Shown: positions 16,704 to 25,369, counted from the stretch's first letter. The stretch is DNA of 64,000 bases from Lentzea kentuckyensis (GCF_002150765.1 NZ_MUYM01000027.1:1-64000); one strand, 5' to 3'. Numbers and translations are program-made. Notes: generated by a model from the sequence alone, not told the origin.

Positions 16704-17696
16704 TCAGTCCGTGGTGAAGCTGGACAGGACCGCAGCCGGGAGGCGGCTGCCTGCCGAGCCGTCGGGAAGGATCTCCGTGATGCGGGCCAGATCGGTGGCG
16801 GACAGCTGGACGTCGGTGGCGCCGGCGTTCTCCTCGATACGCTTGGTGCTGCGGGTGCCGGGAATGGGCGCGATGTCCTCGCCCTGGGCGAGCAGCCAGG
16901 CCAGCGCGAGTTGGGCGGTGGTGATGCCTTTGGTGTCGGCCAGATTCTTGAGCTGTTCGGTGGCGTGCAGGTTGTAGGTGTAGTTCTCGCCCTGCCAACG
17001 TTCGTCCCAGCTGCGCATGTCGTCCGCGGCGTACTCGCCGGCGGGCTTGACCTGGCCGGTGAGGAAGCCGCGGCCGAGCGGAGAGTAGGGCACCAGGCCG
17101 ATGCCGAGTTCCCGCAGGACGGGAAGGATCTTCTCCTCGACCTCCCGCTCGAAGAGCGAGTACTCGTACTGGAGCACGGAGACCGGGGTGACGGCGTGGG
17201 CGCGGCGGATGTACTGGGGGCCGACGTTGCTCAGGCCGAAGTACTTCACCTTGCCTTGGGTGATCAGGTCGCCGACCACGCCGGCGACCTCCTCGACCGG
17301 AATGTCGGGGTCGGAGATGTGCTGGTAGAAGAGGTCGATGTGGTCGCTCTGCAGGTAGCGCAGGCTGTTCTCGGCGACCTTGCGAATGTTTTCCGGGCGA
17401 CTGTCGAAGGCGGGGCTGATCGCCGGGGCGGTCATGTCGAAGCCGAACTTGGTGGCGAGGACCACCTCGTCGCGGAAGTCTTTGACTGCCTTGCCCAGGA
17501 GGATCTCGTTGCTGCCGGTACCGGCGCCGTACAGCTCGGCGGTGTCGAAGAAGTCGATCCCGAGTTCGTGGGCGCGGCGGATGGTCGCGATGCCCTCGTC
17601 GTCGTTCGAGGCGCCGTAAGCCATGGACATGCCCATGGTCCCCAGACCGAGCGCCGAGACGCGCAGACCCTGAGAACCCAGATTGCGGTGCTGCAT
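16704..17696 (-). CDS. Aldo/keto reductase
   Basis: A 330-residue (alpha/beta)8 aldo/keto reductase of the YajO/AKR13 type, NADPH-dependent and cytosolic. The catalytic tetrad is Asp51 and Tyr56 (DTAELYG), Lys83 (ATKFG) and His126 (YQH). C-terminal APIPGTRSTKRIEENAGA is the cofactor-binding signature. The ATG at 17696 has AGGGAG upstream. A probable promoter, TTGGCA-17-TAGAGT, read from the minus strand, is overlaid by a palindrome (17740-17760) shared with the divergent TetR gene, so expression is likely TetR-controlled. The region from 16471 to 16703 downstream holds no recognisable gene. Confidence 0.95.
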   Translation of the reverse strand: MQHRNLGSQGLRVSALGLGTMGMSMAYGASNDDEGIATIRRAHELGIDFFDTAELYGAGTGSNEILLGKAVKDFRDEVVLATKFGFDMTAPAISPAFDSRPENIRKVAENSLRYLQSDHIDLFYQHISDPDIPVEEVAGVVGDLITQGKVKYFGLSNVGPQYIRRAHAVTPVSVLQYEYSLFEREVEEKILPVLRELGIGLVPYSPLGRGFLTGQVKPAGEYAADDMRSWDERWQGENYTYNLHATEQLKNLADTKGITTAQLALAWLLAQGEDIAPIPGTRSTKRIEENAGATDVQLSATDLARITEILPDGSAGSRLPAAVLSSFTTD

Positions 17697-17739
17697 GAGT
17701 TCACTCCCTGAGTGGTTCGCCGGCTTCACCCGCAGAGGC

Positions 17740-17760
17740 CAAACCGAACTGTTCAGTTTG
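17740..17760. promoter_or_regulatory. TetR operator site 1
   Basis: A 21-base near-perfect palindrome, arms CAAACCGAAC and GTTCAGTTTG around a central T, with one mismatch. It lies just downstream of the -10 box inferred for the aldo/keto reductase gene, so binding would block that promoter. Confidence 0.7.
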
Positions 17761-17785
17761 ACTCTATGCGACAATCGCCCAGCTG

Positions 17786-17803
17786 CCAAACCAAACGGTT
17801 CGG
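17786..17803. promoter_or_regulatory. TetR operator site 2
   Basis: CCAAACCAAACGGTTCGG is an inverted repeat (CCAAACC/GGTTCGG, one mismatch) that shares the CAAACC and GGTTCG halves with site 1. It lies just upstream of the TetR gene start at 17821 and overlaps the -35 box inferred for the reductase gene. Two related sites in one 124-base divergent region support direct control of both genes. Confidence 0.55.
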
Positions 17804-17820
17804 CGCTCTATCCTGGGGCC

Positions 17821-18444
17821 ATGCACCAGTCCCGCGACTCCGGCCAGACCGCAGCGCCCACAGCCGCCGCCGGCGACACCACGCGCGAGCGCATTCTTAC
17901 CGCTGCCATGGAGGAGTTCGCCCGCCACGGCATCGCCGGCGCCCGTGTGGACCGCATCGCCAAACTCGCCAAGACCAGCAAAGAACGCGTCTACGCCTAC
18001 TTCCGCAGCAAAGATGCGCTCTATGCCGACGTCGCCGCACGGGAGTACGTCGTCATCGCCGAGGCCACCCAGATGGACCCGTCCGACCTCCCTGGCTACG
18101 CGGGCCGTCTGTTCGACTACTTCGTCGCCCGTCCAGACCACCACCGCCTGATCACCTGGGGCCGCCTCGAACTGCCGGGCACCACAGCCGTTGCCGACGA
18201 TCCCGCCCAGGCAGTGATCGCCCGCAAAATCGACCAGCTCCGCCAAGTGCAACAGGCTGGACAACTCGACCCCGCCTGGGACCCGGCCGACGTCCTCGCC
18301 CTGGTGAACCAGATCGCCATGACCTGGGCGTCACAACCCGAACTCAGCGAGGCCGCCGCCGCACACGCCGTGGACCCCACCACCGCCGCCCGCCGTGCCG
18401 CAGTGGTGACCGCTGTCGAGCGGCTTTTCCCTCGATCGCGCTGA
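17821..18444 (+). CDS. TetR family transcriptional regulator
   Basis: A 207-residue TetR regulator. The N-terminal HTH runs from TTRERILTAAMEEFARHGIA to TSKERVYAYFRSKDALYADV (about 20-72). The C-terminal ligand domain matches the TetR_C_33-like group with GRLFDYFVARPDHHRLITWG. The start at ATG 17821 gives a short unstructured leader; there is little ribosome site, so the message may be leaderless. It is divergent from the aldo/keto reductase and flanked by two matching inverted repeats, so it very likely represses that gene and itself. Confidence 0.95.
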   Translation: MHQSRDSGQTAAPTAAAGDTTRERILTAAMEEFARHGIAGARVDRIAKLAKTSKERVYAYFRSKDALYADVAAREYVVIAEATQMDPSDLPGYAGRLFDYFVARPDHHRLITWGRLELPGTTAVADDPAQAVIARKIDQLRQVQQAGQLDPAWDPADVLALVNQIAMTWASQPELSEAAAAHAVDPTTAARRAAVVTAVERLFPRSR

Positions 18445-18499
18445 GGTCCCCCGACCTGCGGCAGCCCTGCCCGAACATCCCCCGTACGGCGCCGACCGC

Positions 18500-18707
18500 C
18501 CTTGCCGCTCGCCAATGGGCCCATCCTGCATTTGACGTCGTACTCGGCGCCGTCCGGTGCCAGCGGGTTGTGCTGGATGTAGTCGGGCGCACCGCGGGCT
18601 GAGGTGCTCACTGCGCACGATGTGTGCGATGACCTTGTCACGTCCCACGACCAGTTCCTTGAGGACCGGGTCGAAGTAGCTGACCTCCTCGGCGTAGTTG
18701 CCCCGGT
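18500..18707 (-). pseudogene. Fragment of an NTF2/SnoaL-like protein
   Basis: Minus-strand peptides NYAEEVSYFDPVLKELVVGR, then DKVIAHIVRSEHLS, are followed in another frame by PDYIQHNPLAPDGAEYDVKC. Both parts resemble SnoaL/NTF2-type polyketide-cyclase-like domains, where YIQHNP is a frequent motif. There is no start codon, the frame breaks near 18600, and the piece directly abuts the stop codon of the next gene. I read it as a broken remnant; it was judged by eye. Confidence 0.4.
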
Positions 18708-18708
18708 C

Positions 18709-19719
18709 TCAGTCGTCCAGGACGACGACGTGCTTGCCCGGTGTGGTGCCGGACTCGACGTCGGCCTGGGCGTCACGGACCTGCTCCAGGCCTCGGTAGA
18801 CCTTCGCGACCGGGACGTTGAGACGCCCCGCGGAGATGGCCTGGAGCTGGTGGGCGAAGACGTCGGCCGGCAGGTCCGCGGCCTGACCGCCGTAGGACGT
18901 CAGCCGCACCCCGAAGGGGATCATGAACGGGGAGAAATCGCGGATCGTCCACTGTCCCGCCAGGGCTCCGGTGAAGCAGACCGTGCCGTGCCGGCGGACG
19001 GTGCGAAGGGTGTCGGCGAGGACCGAGCAGCCCACCAGCTCCAGTACGGCGTCGACACCGTCCGGCACCAACTCCCTCACCTGGTCGGCGATGGTGCCGT
19101 TGTCGACGAGGGGATGGTCGACGCCCGCGGCCCGCAGGTCCCCGGCCCTCTCCTGGCTGCGGGTGGTGGACAGCACGGTGGCTCCGAGGTCCTTCGCGAT
19201 CGTGGCCGCGCTCAGCCCGACCGTGGAAGTGCCGCCGCGGATCAGCAGCGTCTGCCCGGCCTTGAGGTCCAGGCCGGTGGTCAGCGATCCACAGGCGGTC
19301 TGGAACATCTCCGGCAGCGCACCGACGACGTCCCACGGCAGGGTGGTCTCGAACGGGATGACCTGCTCCGCGGGGACGGTCACGTACTGGGCGTAGGCGC
19401 CGTCGTACGAGCGGCCCATGCCGCCCATCATCGTGGCCACCTGCTGTCCCGGCCGCAGCCCGCTGTCCTCGTCGGCCTCGTCGACCACACCGACGCCCTC
19501 GATACCGGGCACGCGCGGGTAGGTGACCTCCGCATCCGACTCACCCTTGCGAGTGGTGACCTCGGACTCGTTGACGCCGAACGCCTTCACCTTGATCCGC
19601 ACCCAGCCGGGCTTGCGCACCGGCACCGGCACGTCCTGGATCTCCAGTGCGTCCAGGCCGCCGGGCCGGGTGACGACGACGGCCCGCATCGTCGCCCGTG
19701 CGGTTGTCGAGTGGCTCAT
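18709..19719 (-). CDS. Quinone oxidoreductase-like MDR family protein
   Basis: A 336-residue medium-chain dehydrogenase/reductase without zinc sites, like NADPH:quinone or crotonyl-type reductases. VRIKVKAFGVNESEVTTRKG (near residue 40), RVPGIEGVGVVDE, the Rossmann segment LIRGGTSTVGLSAATIAKDL, and FSPFMIPFGVRLTSYGG are typical of zinc-free QOR proteins. The ATG at 19719 has GAGGAG upstream. It follows the carboxylesterase gene on the same strand by 53 bases and probably shares its transcript. The substrate is unknown. Confidence 0.93.
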   Translation of the reverse strand: MSHSTTARATMRAVVVTRPGGLDALEIQDVPVPVRKPGWVRIKVKAFGVNESEVTTRKGESDAEVTYPRVPGIEGVGVVDEADEDSGLRPGQQVATMMGGMGRSYDGAYAQYVTVPAEQVIPFETTLPWDVVGALPEMFQTACGSLTTGLDLKAGQTLLIRGGTSTVGLSAATIAKDLGATVLSTTRSQERAGDLRAAGVDHPLVDNGTIADQVRELVPDGVDAVLELVGCSVLADTLRTVRRHGTVCFTGALAGQWTIRDFSPFMIPFGVRLTSYGGQAADLPADVFAHQLQAISAGRLNVPVAKVYRGLEQVRDAQADVESGTTPGKHVVVLDD

Positions 19720-19772
19720 GCCGAACTCCTCGCTCTGTTCGTTCTCTGCGATGTTCCGCATCTCGGCAACCG

Positions 19773-21209
19773 TCAGGGGCGGTCGATGTTCGCCCAGAGG
19801 TCGAGGGCCGCCTGGTAGTGGGCGTCGGCCTCGAAGGGCGGGTTGCCGACGCTTCCCGAGGTGGGCCGGTCGGTGACGGCGGGCCACAGACGGGTCTGCT
19901 CGCCGGTGACGAAGTCGAGCACGATGTCGCGGACACTCGTGTCCCGCTCGGCCTGTTCCGGGCTGCGGCCCGGCTGTTCCTGGCCGACCAGGGCGTACAT
20001 CTCGGTGCCGTGCACGGCGGGCGCTCCCTCGGCGGGCCCGATCATCAGGAGGTGAGCGTTGCCGCCCGCGGCGGCGTGGGCCAGGGCACCGCGGGCCGCC
20101 GGGAGCGCGAAGAGGTAGTCCGCCATGACCGCGGCGCGGACCTCGGCCGGGGTGCGGCCGTCCTGGTCGTAGGTGTCGACGATCTTCTTCGCGCGGGAGC
20201 GGGGAATGCGCCATCCCGTGACCTCGTCGGTGACGCGGTCGAGCGTGTGCGGGTCGAAGCGGTCGAGGTCGTTCGCCACCCACCAGCCCATGTCGTCGCT
20301 GGCCATGCTCAGCAGCACGTCGACATCACTGCGTGCGCCCGAGGCGAGGACGTCCATGGGGTGGGCGTGCACCACTGCGCCGGGCTGTCCGGTGTCCAGG
20401 ACGACACCGGTGGCCTGGTTGTCGACCCCGCCGCGGACTCCGAGGTCCGTCGGACAGACCTTGCGCAGGGCGGCCACCAGGGAGGCGGTGTCGAGGTCGA
20501 TCAGCTTGTCGGGGTTGTCCGCGACGCCGAGTTCGGTGACGAACCGGTGCGCGAGCTCCTCCGCCCACCAGGCCGGGACGATACGAGCGGGCCCGCCGGA
20601 GAACCCGGCCAGGCGCCGGTACAGGCCGTCGGCGGAGGAGGCGCCGAGCAACCCGAAAGTGGTGTAGGCGCCGCCGCTGTGGCCATAGACCGTGACGTTG
20701 CCGGGGTCGCCACCGAAGTGGGCGATGTTGTGCTTGACCCAGGTGAGCGCGGCGATGACGTCCTGCAGGAAGAGGTTGCTGGCCTCGGCGAGCCGCCCGC
20801 CGTACTGCGAGAGCGAGACCGCACCCAGTGCGCCGAGCCGGTAGTTGACCGACACGCCCACGACGCGGCCCGTCGCGGCGAGACCGGCGGCGTTCGAGGT
20901 GATCTGCGTGTTCGCGCCGAACTCGAATCCGCCGCCGTGGACGTACACGGCCACCGGAAGCGCCTTCCCCGCCGGCTGCTCGGGAGCCCACACGTTCAGG
21001 TTCAGGCAGTCCTCGCCCATCCCGCTGTCCGCCTCGAGCCAGTCGCCGGTGTCGGGCTGGATGGAGACGACGCCCTTGCGGTCGTAGCGACGGTACGGAT
21101 CGAAGCCCGCGACCACGGGACGGCGGTACCGCTCGGCGGTGGCATACGGAATGCCCCACCAGGACCGCACCCCTGGGGTGGTCGGGGCCGTGGGTGCGGT
21201 GGCGGTCAT
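19773..21209 (-). CDS. Type B carboxylesterase
   Basis: A 478-residue alpha/beta hydrolase of the carboxylesterase/lipase family. EDCLNLNVWAP (66-76) is the conserved N-terminal signature, HGGGF (91-95) the oxyanion hole, and GHSGGA gives nucleophile Ser178. The usual GESAGA reads GHSGGA here, a variant elbow. The catalytic His is probably in APAVHGTEM near the C-terminus. No signal peptide is present, so it is probably cytosolic. The upstream 237 bases to the MATE gene include a 13-base palindrome at 21296-21308. It probably forms an operon with the MDR gene. Confidence 0.92.
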   Translation of the reverse strand: MTATAPTAPTTPGVRSWWGIPYATAERYRRPVVAGFDPYRRYDRKGVVSIQPDTGDWLEADSGMGEDCLNLNVWAPEQPAGKALPVAVYVHGGGFEFGANTQITSNAAGLAATGRVVGVSVNYRLGALGAVSLSQYGGRLAEASNLFLQDVIAALTWVKHNIAHFGGDPGNVTVYGHSGGAYTTFGLLGASSADGLYRRLAGFSGGPARIVPAWWAEELAHRFVTELGVADNPDKLIDLDTASLVAALRKVCPTDLGVRGGVDNQATGVVLDTGQPGAVVHAHPMDVLASGARSDVDVLLSMASDDMGWWVANDLDRFDPHTLDRVTDEVTGWRIPRSRAKKIVDTYDQDGRTPAEVRAAVMADYLFALPAARGALAHAAAGGNAHLLMIGPAEGAPAVHGTEMYALVGQEQPGRSPEQAERDTSVRDIVLDFVTGEQTRLWPAVTDRPTSGSVGNPPFEADAHYQAALDLWANIDRP

Positions 21210-21295
21210 GACGTGTCCTTCCGGTGCGGTTCAGGTGTTCGCGCAGCGTGTCGGCGACTGGTTGCTCACGATGACGCTTTCCCATCATTTCCCGG

Positions 21296-21308
21296 GATTC
21301 GACGAATC
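21296..21308. promoter_or_regulatory. Short palindrome in esterase/MATE divergent region
   Basis: GATTCGACGAATC is a perfect 13-base palindrome in the 237-base gap between the divergent carboxylesterase and MATE genes. No adjacent regulator gene is present to assign it to, and a palindrome this short could be chance. Confidence 0.3.
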
Positions 21309-21446
21309 GCTCTGCGGGAACCGGTCATCTGGTGGTCGCCAGGTGACACTTCTCTGCTCGCCAAGCGATAGCTTGACCAACCGCGGGTGCAGCCGGACAA
21401 GAGTCGGGTCGTCGAGCAGGCCTTTGTGCCGGCCGGAAAGGGTCTT

Positions 21447-22772
21447 ATGACGAGTGACGCGGGAGCCGGTCGTTGGCCGGACGTCAAAGAGATCGTTCAG
21501 GTCGCCTTGCCGTTGTATCTCTCGATGATCGCGGTGTCGTTGAGCGCACTCGTCAACACGGCGGCGCTGGGACGGTTCGGCACCGCCTCGCTGGCCGGGT
21601 TCGCGGTCACCGTGGCGGTCTACTTCCCAGCGATGGCAGCGGTGTCCGGGGCCGTTCGCGGAGTGATGCCGTTCGTCGCCGCACAGAAGGACAACCCGTC
21701 CGGGTTGCTGCGCGTCGTGCGCGACGGCACCTGGCTCGCGGTGTTGGTGGGTGTGCTCGGCGCGGCTGCTGTGGCTTGCGTGCCGCTGCTCGCGAACGCC
21801 ACCGGGGTGCCGGAGACGACCGTCGCGCAGCTCGGCCCGTTCCCCCTGTTGATGGCAGGATGCGTGCTGCTCAACGGGTTCGGGTCGATGGCGACGTCCA
21901 GCCTGGTCAGTCTCGGGCGCAGCGAGGTCGTGCTGCACGCCGGGCTGCTCGGTGCCGTGTGCACCGCGGTGTTGTCCCCCTTGCTGGTGACCGTGGCGGG
22001 CATGGGCCTCAACGGTGCGGGAATCGCCTTGCTCACCTCGAATCTCGTCAGCAGCGCCCTGACGCTGTACGGGCTGCGCCGCCAGCTCGGTGTCAAGATC
22101 GCCGAGATGATCGACACCCGAGTCCACTTCGGACAGGTGATGACTCTTGCCAGGGTGGGCATCCCGATGGCTGGCACGGTCCTGGTCAAGTTCGGCGTTC
22201 TCGGTGTGCTCGCGTTCGCCGCGGCGCGGGTGAGCACGACCGCCGCCGCCGTCCACAACATCGCGACGGCACTGGTGAGCCTGACGTTCACCGCCGCGGT
22301 GGCGATCGGGCAGGCGGCCGTGCCGATCGTCAGCGTGCGGGCGAGCCGGAACGATCCGCGCGGCGTGCGGCGAGGGGTTTTCGCCGGCCTGCTGACCGCG
22401 ATGACGACGCTGTCGGTCATCTGTGCGGTCATCGTGGTGCTTCGGACCTTGGTGGTGCCGTTGTTCACGTCAGATCAGGCGGTGGCGAGCGCGGTCACCG
22501 CCTTGCTCGCACTGGTGGTGCTGGTGATCCTCGGCGACGGGCTGCAGGCGATCCTGGGCTTCGGCCTCACCGGCCTGAAGCGCTCGACGCCGAGCTTCGT
22601 GGTGTTCGCCGTGTGCTACGGCACGCTGGCCCTCGCGGCTGTACCGATCGCCGAGCACGCGGGGCTGACAGGCCTGTGGGTGGCGCTGGCGGTCGCGAAC
22701 GTGCTCGTCGCGACGGGCCAGGGGCTCGCGTTCGGCAGGGAGAGCGCGCGCCTGCTCCCGGTGGGTGTGTGA
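21447..22772 (+). CDS. MATE family efflux transporter
   Basis: A 441-residue, 12-helix membrane protein of the MATE family, expected to export organic cations or metabolites using a proton or sodium gradient. Two homologous halves are visible: ALPLYLSMIAVSLSALVNTA (about 20-39) and VGIPMAGTVLVKFGVLGVLA (about 236-255). The pattern TAAVAIGQAAVPIVS is typical of the second half. The ATG at 21447 has GGAAAGGG upstream. It is divergent from a carboxylesterase and convergent with peptidase E. The substrate is unknown; such genes often sit beside natural-product genes, but none is visible here. Confidence 0.92.
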   Translation: MTSDAGAGRWPDVKEIVQVALPLYLSMIAVSLSALVNTAALGRFGTASLAGFAVTVAVYFPAMAAVSGAVRGVMPFVAAQKDNPSGLLRVVRDGTWLAVLVGVLGAAAVACVPLLANATGVPETTVAQLGPFPLLMAGCVLLNGFGSMATSSLVSLGRSEVVLHAGLLGAVCTAVLSPLLVTVAGMGLNGAGIALLTSNLVSSALTLYGLRRQLGVKIAEMIDTRVHFGQVMTLARVGIPMAGTVLVKFGVLGVLAFAAARVSTTAAAVHNIATALVSLTFTAAVAIGQAAVPIVSVRASRNDPRGVRRGVFAGLLTAMTTLSVICAVIVVLRTLVVPLFTSDQAVASAVTALLALVVLVILGDGLQAILGFGLTGLKRSTPSFVVFAVCYGTLALAAVPIAEHAGLTGLWVALAVANVLVATGQGLAFGRESARLLPVGV

Positions 22773-22838
22773 ACCGATGCCGATCAGGCCGCGCTGGAGT
22801 GAGAGAACACCGGCCGACCTCTTTCAGCGCCGCGGTAG

Positions 22839-23501
22839 CTATGCATCGAACTTCGTCCATTGCCCTTCGGAGATCACCTCGACGGAGCCGTCGACGACCT
22901 TGATGGCCGTCTGTTCGTCGATGGCGTACGCGGGGGCACCGAGGTCGGCGGCCCATCGCTCCGCGTCGGCCGGGGTGTTCGTGGGGAAGGCGTTGAGGTG
23001 CGGGAAGATCGAGAAGTCGACGACTCCCAGGGTGCGGTCGTCCGGTGCGGACGGCCACTCGACGAAGAGCTCTCCGATCCGGGGCGTCATCACCATGCTG
23101 CCGGCGCTCACTCCCACCCAGACCTTGTCGGGCAACGAAGGCAGTAGAGCCGCCAGCCCGGACTCCCGCAGCCAATGGCACAGGTACGTCGCGTCGCCGC
23201 CGTCGACCAGGAGCGCGTCCGCCTCCTGGATCCAGGGAACCCATCGCTGCGCGCCGATGGTGGGCAGCGCGGTGAGCTCGAGGACGCCGAGCGATGCCCA
23301 GCCCAGTCCGGAGAAATGCCGCCACTTGGACTCGGCGGCCACGAATCCCCGCACCGATGCCGGACCGCACATCGGGTGGCCCCACTGGGCTGTCGGTACG
23401 CAGAGGGCGTGGCACTCGGAGATCGGCTTGCCGAGAAGCTGCACGAGGGCCGAGTGGATGCTCGGGTTCGTGACGCCGCCTGAGGTGAGCAGGAGCTTCA
23501 C
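22839..23501 (-). CDS. Peptidase E-like S51 family dipeptidase
   Basis: A 220-residue cytosolic serine peptidase of the S51 (Asp-dipeptidase) family. It begins KLLLTSGGVTNPSI, has ADALLVDGGDATYL where the family has GGN, and WVGVSAGSMVM with the nucleophilic Ser in the G-x-SAG elbow, then FSIFPHLNAF where the family has the H-rich strand. The GTG at 23501 with GGGAGG upstream was preferred to ATG 23570. It is convergent with the MATE gene. In this family the enzyme cleaves N-terminal Asp-X dipeptides or similar; some members are cyanophycinase-like, so the substrate remains open. Confidence 0.9.
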   Translation of the reverse strand: MKLLLTSGGVTNPSIHSALVQLLGKPISECHALCVPTAQWGHPMCGPASVRGFVAAESKWRHFSGLGWASLGVLELTALPTIGAQRWVPWIQEADALLVDGGDATYLCHWLRESGLAALLPSLPDKVWVGVSAGSMVMTPRIGELFVEWPSAPDDRTLGVVDFSIFPHLNAFPTNTPADAERWAADLGAPAYAIDEQTAIKVVDGSVEVISEGQWTKFDA

Positions 23502-23580
23502 CGGTGCCTCCCAATCTTGCGCGGAACGTGGATGTGTCCTGGGAAGACCACAGACGGCGCTGAAACTCATCGCGCGTCCG

Positions 23581-24444
23581 TCACGGCGTGGAGAACAGGC
23601 CGGGTGCTGGGGGTGAGGTGCCGTTGGTGACGCGGAGGAAGTCCAGTTTGTCCGCGTCCGCGGAGCCTGCGGCGACGGTGTAGACCACCAGGCGGATGTC
23701 GCACCCCGGGACGGTGAGCACGTCGCAGTCGCAGGTCACCTCGCCGACCTGGGGGTGTTTGATGATCTTGCGCGCCGACACGTGCGGGCCGACCGTGCCC
23801 TCGTCCCACAGCCGGGTGAACTCCGCGCTGGTGGAGCGCAGTTCCGCGAGGAGGCTGACCAGACCGCGGTCGTGGGGGTAGTCGACGAGAGCCGTGCGCA
23901 GGTCGGCGACCAGGGCGGGCTTCAGGACGTCGCCGTCAGCGAGCACGGGCCAGGCCGCGAGTCCTCTGTGGCCTGTGGTGAAGACCGCGCGCACCAGGTT
24001 CCGCTCGACGTGCGTGTGTGCGCTGGGGTCGCCCAGCAGCGCTGCCCAGGGAGGAGTCCAGGACAGCAACGTCCAGTCGGCGCTGAACACGCCCACCGGG
24101 AACTCGCCGAGGCGGGCCAGCATCCGCTGAACTCCCGCCGGGACGTGCGTGGAGATCGTTCCGTCCGGCGGCGGCAGGAGCCCGGCCAGCCGGTAGGCGT
24201 AGTCGCGCTCCAGGGGCTGCAGTTGCAGTGCCCTGGCCAGGCTTGCGACGACCTGCGCCGACGGGCTCGTGGCACGCCCCTGCTCCAGCCGCACCACGTA
24301 GTCGACCGAGAGCCCCGCGAGCTCGGCCAGTTCCTCACGTCGCAGTCCCGTCGCACGTCGTCCGGGGCGCGCGGTCCGGCCGATGTCGACAGGGGACAGC
24401 CGGTCACGCCAGCGGCGCAACGCCGTTCCCAGGGTTTCCTCCAC
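23581..24444 (-). CDS. XRE family regulator with MmyB-like ligand domain
   Basis: A 287-residue regulator. The N-terminal HTH (GRRATGLRREELAELAGL, then SVDYVVRLEQGR) lies at about 26-57 and the remainder is an MmyB-type PAS-like sensor domain (GVFSADWTLLSWTPPWAALL to VVYTVAAGSADADKLDFLRV). This class is common next to SDR genes in actinobacteria. The start is GTG 24444; no good ribosome site is visible and the long open frame upstream is a shadow of the divergent SDR gene. A GGACA-TTG-TGTCC palindrome lies directly at its start. It probably represses the SDR gene at 24547 and itself. Confidence 0.92.
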   Translation of the reverse strand: MEETLGTALRRWRDRLSPVDIGRTARPGRRATGLRREELAELAGLSVDYVVRLEQGRATSPSAQVVASLARALQLQPLERDYAYRLAGLLPPPDGTISTHVPAGVQRMLARLGEFPVGVFSADWTLLSWTPPWAALLGDPSAHTHVERNLVRAVFTTGHRGLAAWPVLADGDVLKPALVADLRTALVDYPHDRGLVSLLAELRSTSAEFTRLWDEGTVGPHVSARKIIKHPQVGEVTCDCDVLTVPGCDIRLVVYTVAAGSADADKLDFLRVTNGTSPPAPGLFSTP

Positions 24445-24446
24445 CT

Positions 24447-24459
24447 GGACATTGTGTCC
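24447..24459. promoter_or_regulatory. Candidate XRE/MmyB operator
   Basis: GGACATTGTGTCC, an inverted repeat with 5-base arms and a 3-base centre, lies two bases upstream of the regulator start within the 102-base divergent region shared with the SDR gene. Position is the only support. Confidence 0.4.
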
Positions 24460-24546
24460 GCTGGGCAGTTGTTCTTCCTGGTACTGGCGGTCCCACCGTC
24501 GCGGAGGGCACTGGTTCTGATCCCAGCGGCGATCGAAAGTGATCGC

Positions 24547-25242
24547 ATGACGACAACGTTCATCACCGGAGCCAACAAGTCCCTCGGGTTCGAAACCGCC
24601 CGCCGGCTGATCGAGGCCGGACACACGGTTCTCGTCGGTGCTCGCGATCCGGAGCGCGGCCAGGCAGCCGCCGCCGCACTTGGCGCCCGTTTCGTCCAGA
24701 TCGATGTGACTGACGACGCGTCGGTGGCCGCGGCCGCCGCCGACGTCGCGGCGCGCGAAGGGGCCATCGACGTCCTCATCAACAACGCGGGCGTCCCCGG
24801 CCCCAATCACTCCGCCGACCAGATCACGGCCGCTGACGCCAGTGCGGTCTTCGAGGTCAACGTGGTGGGGATCGTCCGGGTGACGCACGCGTTCCTGCCG
24901 CTGCTGCGCAAGTCCGCGACCCCGGTCATCGTCAACGTGTCGAGCGGCATGGGGTCGTTCGCGGCGACCCACGACGCCGAACGCGTCGAGTCGAAGCACC
25001 TCGCGCCGCTCTACACCGCGTCGAAGGCGGCGGTGACCATGCTGACGACGCAGTACGCGAAGGCGCTGGCGGACGTGAAGGTGAACGCGGCCGACCCCGG
25101 CTACACCGCGACCGACTTCAACGGGCACAGCGGCCCGCAGACGGTGACCGAGGGAACCGACGCGATCGTCGAGCTCGCCACCATCGGGGCGGACGGCCCG
25201 ACCGGGACCTTCCGCGACCGGCACGGCGTGGTGGCCTGGTGA
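24547..25242 (+). CDS. SDR family oxidoreductase
   Basis: A 231-residue SDR enzyme. TGANKSLG (residues 7-14), NNAG and YTASK are present. The ending TVTEGTDAIVELATIGADGP, then TGTFRDRHGVVAW, is nearly the same as that of the SDR at 977-1720, showing recent common ancestry. Start at ATG 24547. It is divergent from the XRE/MmyB regulator, a common arrangement in which the regulator controls the SDR. It is followed by the operator region of the alcohol dehydrogenase operon. The natural substrate is unknown. Confidence 0.94.
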   Translation: MTTTFITGANKSLGFETARRLIEAGHTVLVGARDPERGQAAAAALGARFVQIDVTDDASVAAAAADVAAREGAIDVLINNAGVPGPNHSADQITAADASAVFEVNVVGIVRVTHAFLPLLRKSATPVIVNVSSGMGSFAATHDAERVESKHLAPLYTASKAAVTMLTTQYAKALADVKVNAADPGYTATDFNGHSGPQTVTEGTDAIVELATIGADGPTGTFRDRHGVVAW

Positions 25243-25292
25243 TCCACGATCGCGTAGATCCGCGAGCAGGCTTTCGAGCGAACCCCTCCCTG

Positions 25293-25310
25293 TTTATAAC
25301 ACTCGTCATA
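25293..25310. promoter_or_regulatory. Weaker copy of the 25325 operator
   Basis: TTTATAACACTCGTCATA is an imperfect inverted repeat with the same TATAAC half-site as the perfect palindrome at 25325-25350, about 30 bases upstream of it. It may be a second, weaker binding site for the same protein. Confidence 0.4.
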
Positions 25311-25324
25311 GCGTACCGTCGGCG

Positions 25325-25350
25325 CCGGTTATAACGACCGTTATAACCGG
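25325..25350. promoter_or_regulatory. Perfect 11-4-11 inverted repeat, operator of dehydrogenase operon
   Basis: Arms CCGGTTATAAC and GTTATAACCGG are perfectly complementary around GACC. It lies 20 bases upstream of the first alcohol dehydrogenase start (25370). The shape suits a TetR or MarR type dimer. No regulator of either type lies within the operon or beside it, so the binding protein is probably encoded elsewhere. Confidence 0.75.
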
Positions 25351-25369
25351 AGTGGACCTGGAGGTGCCG

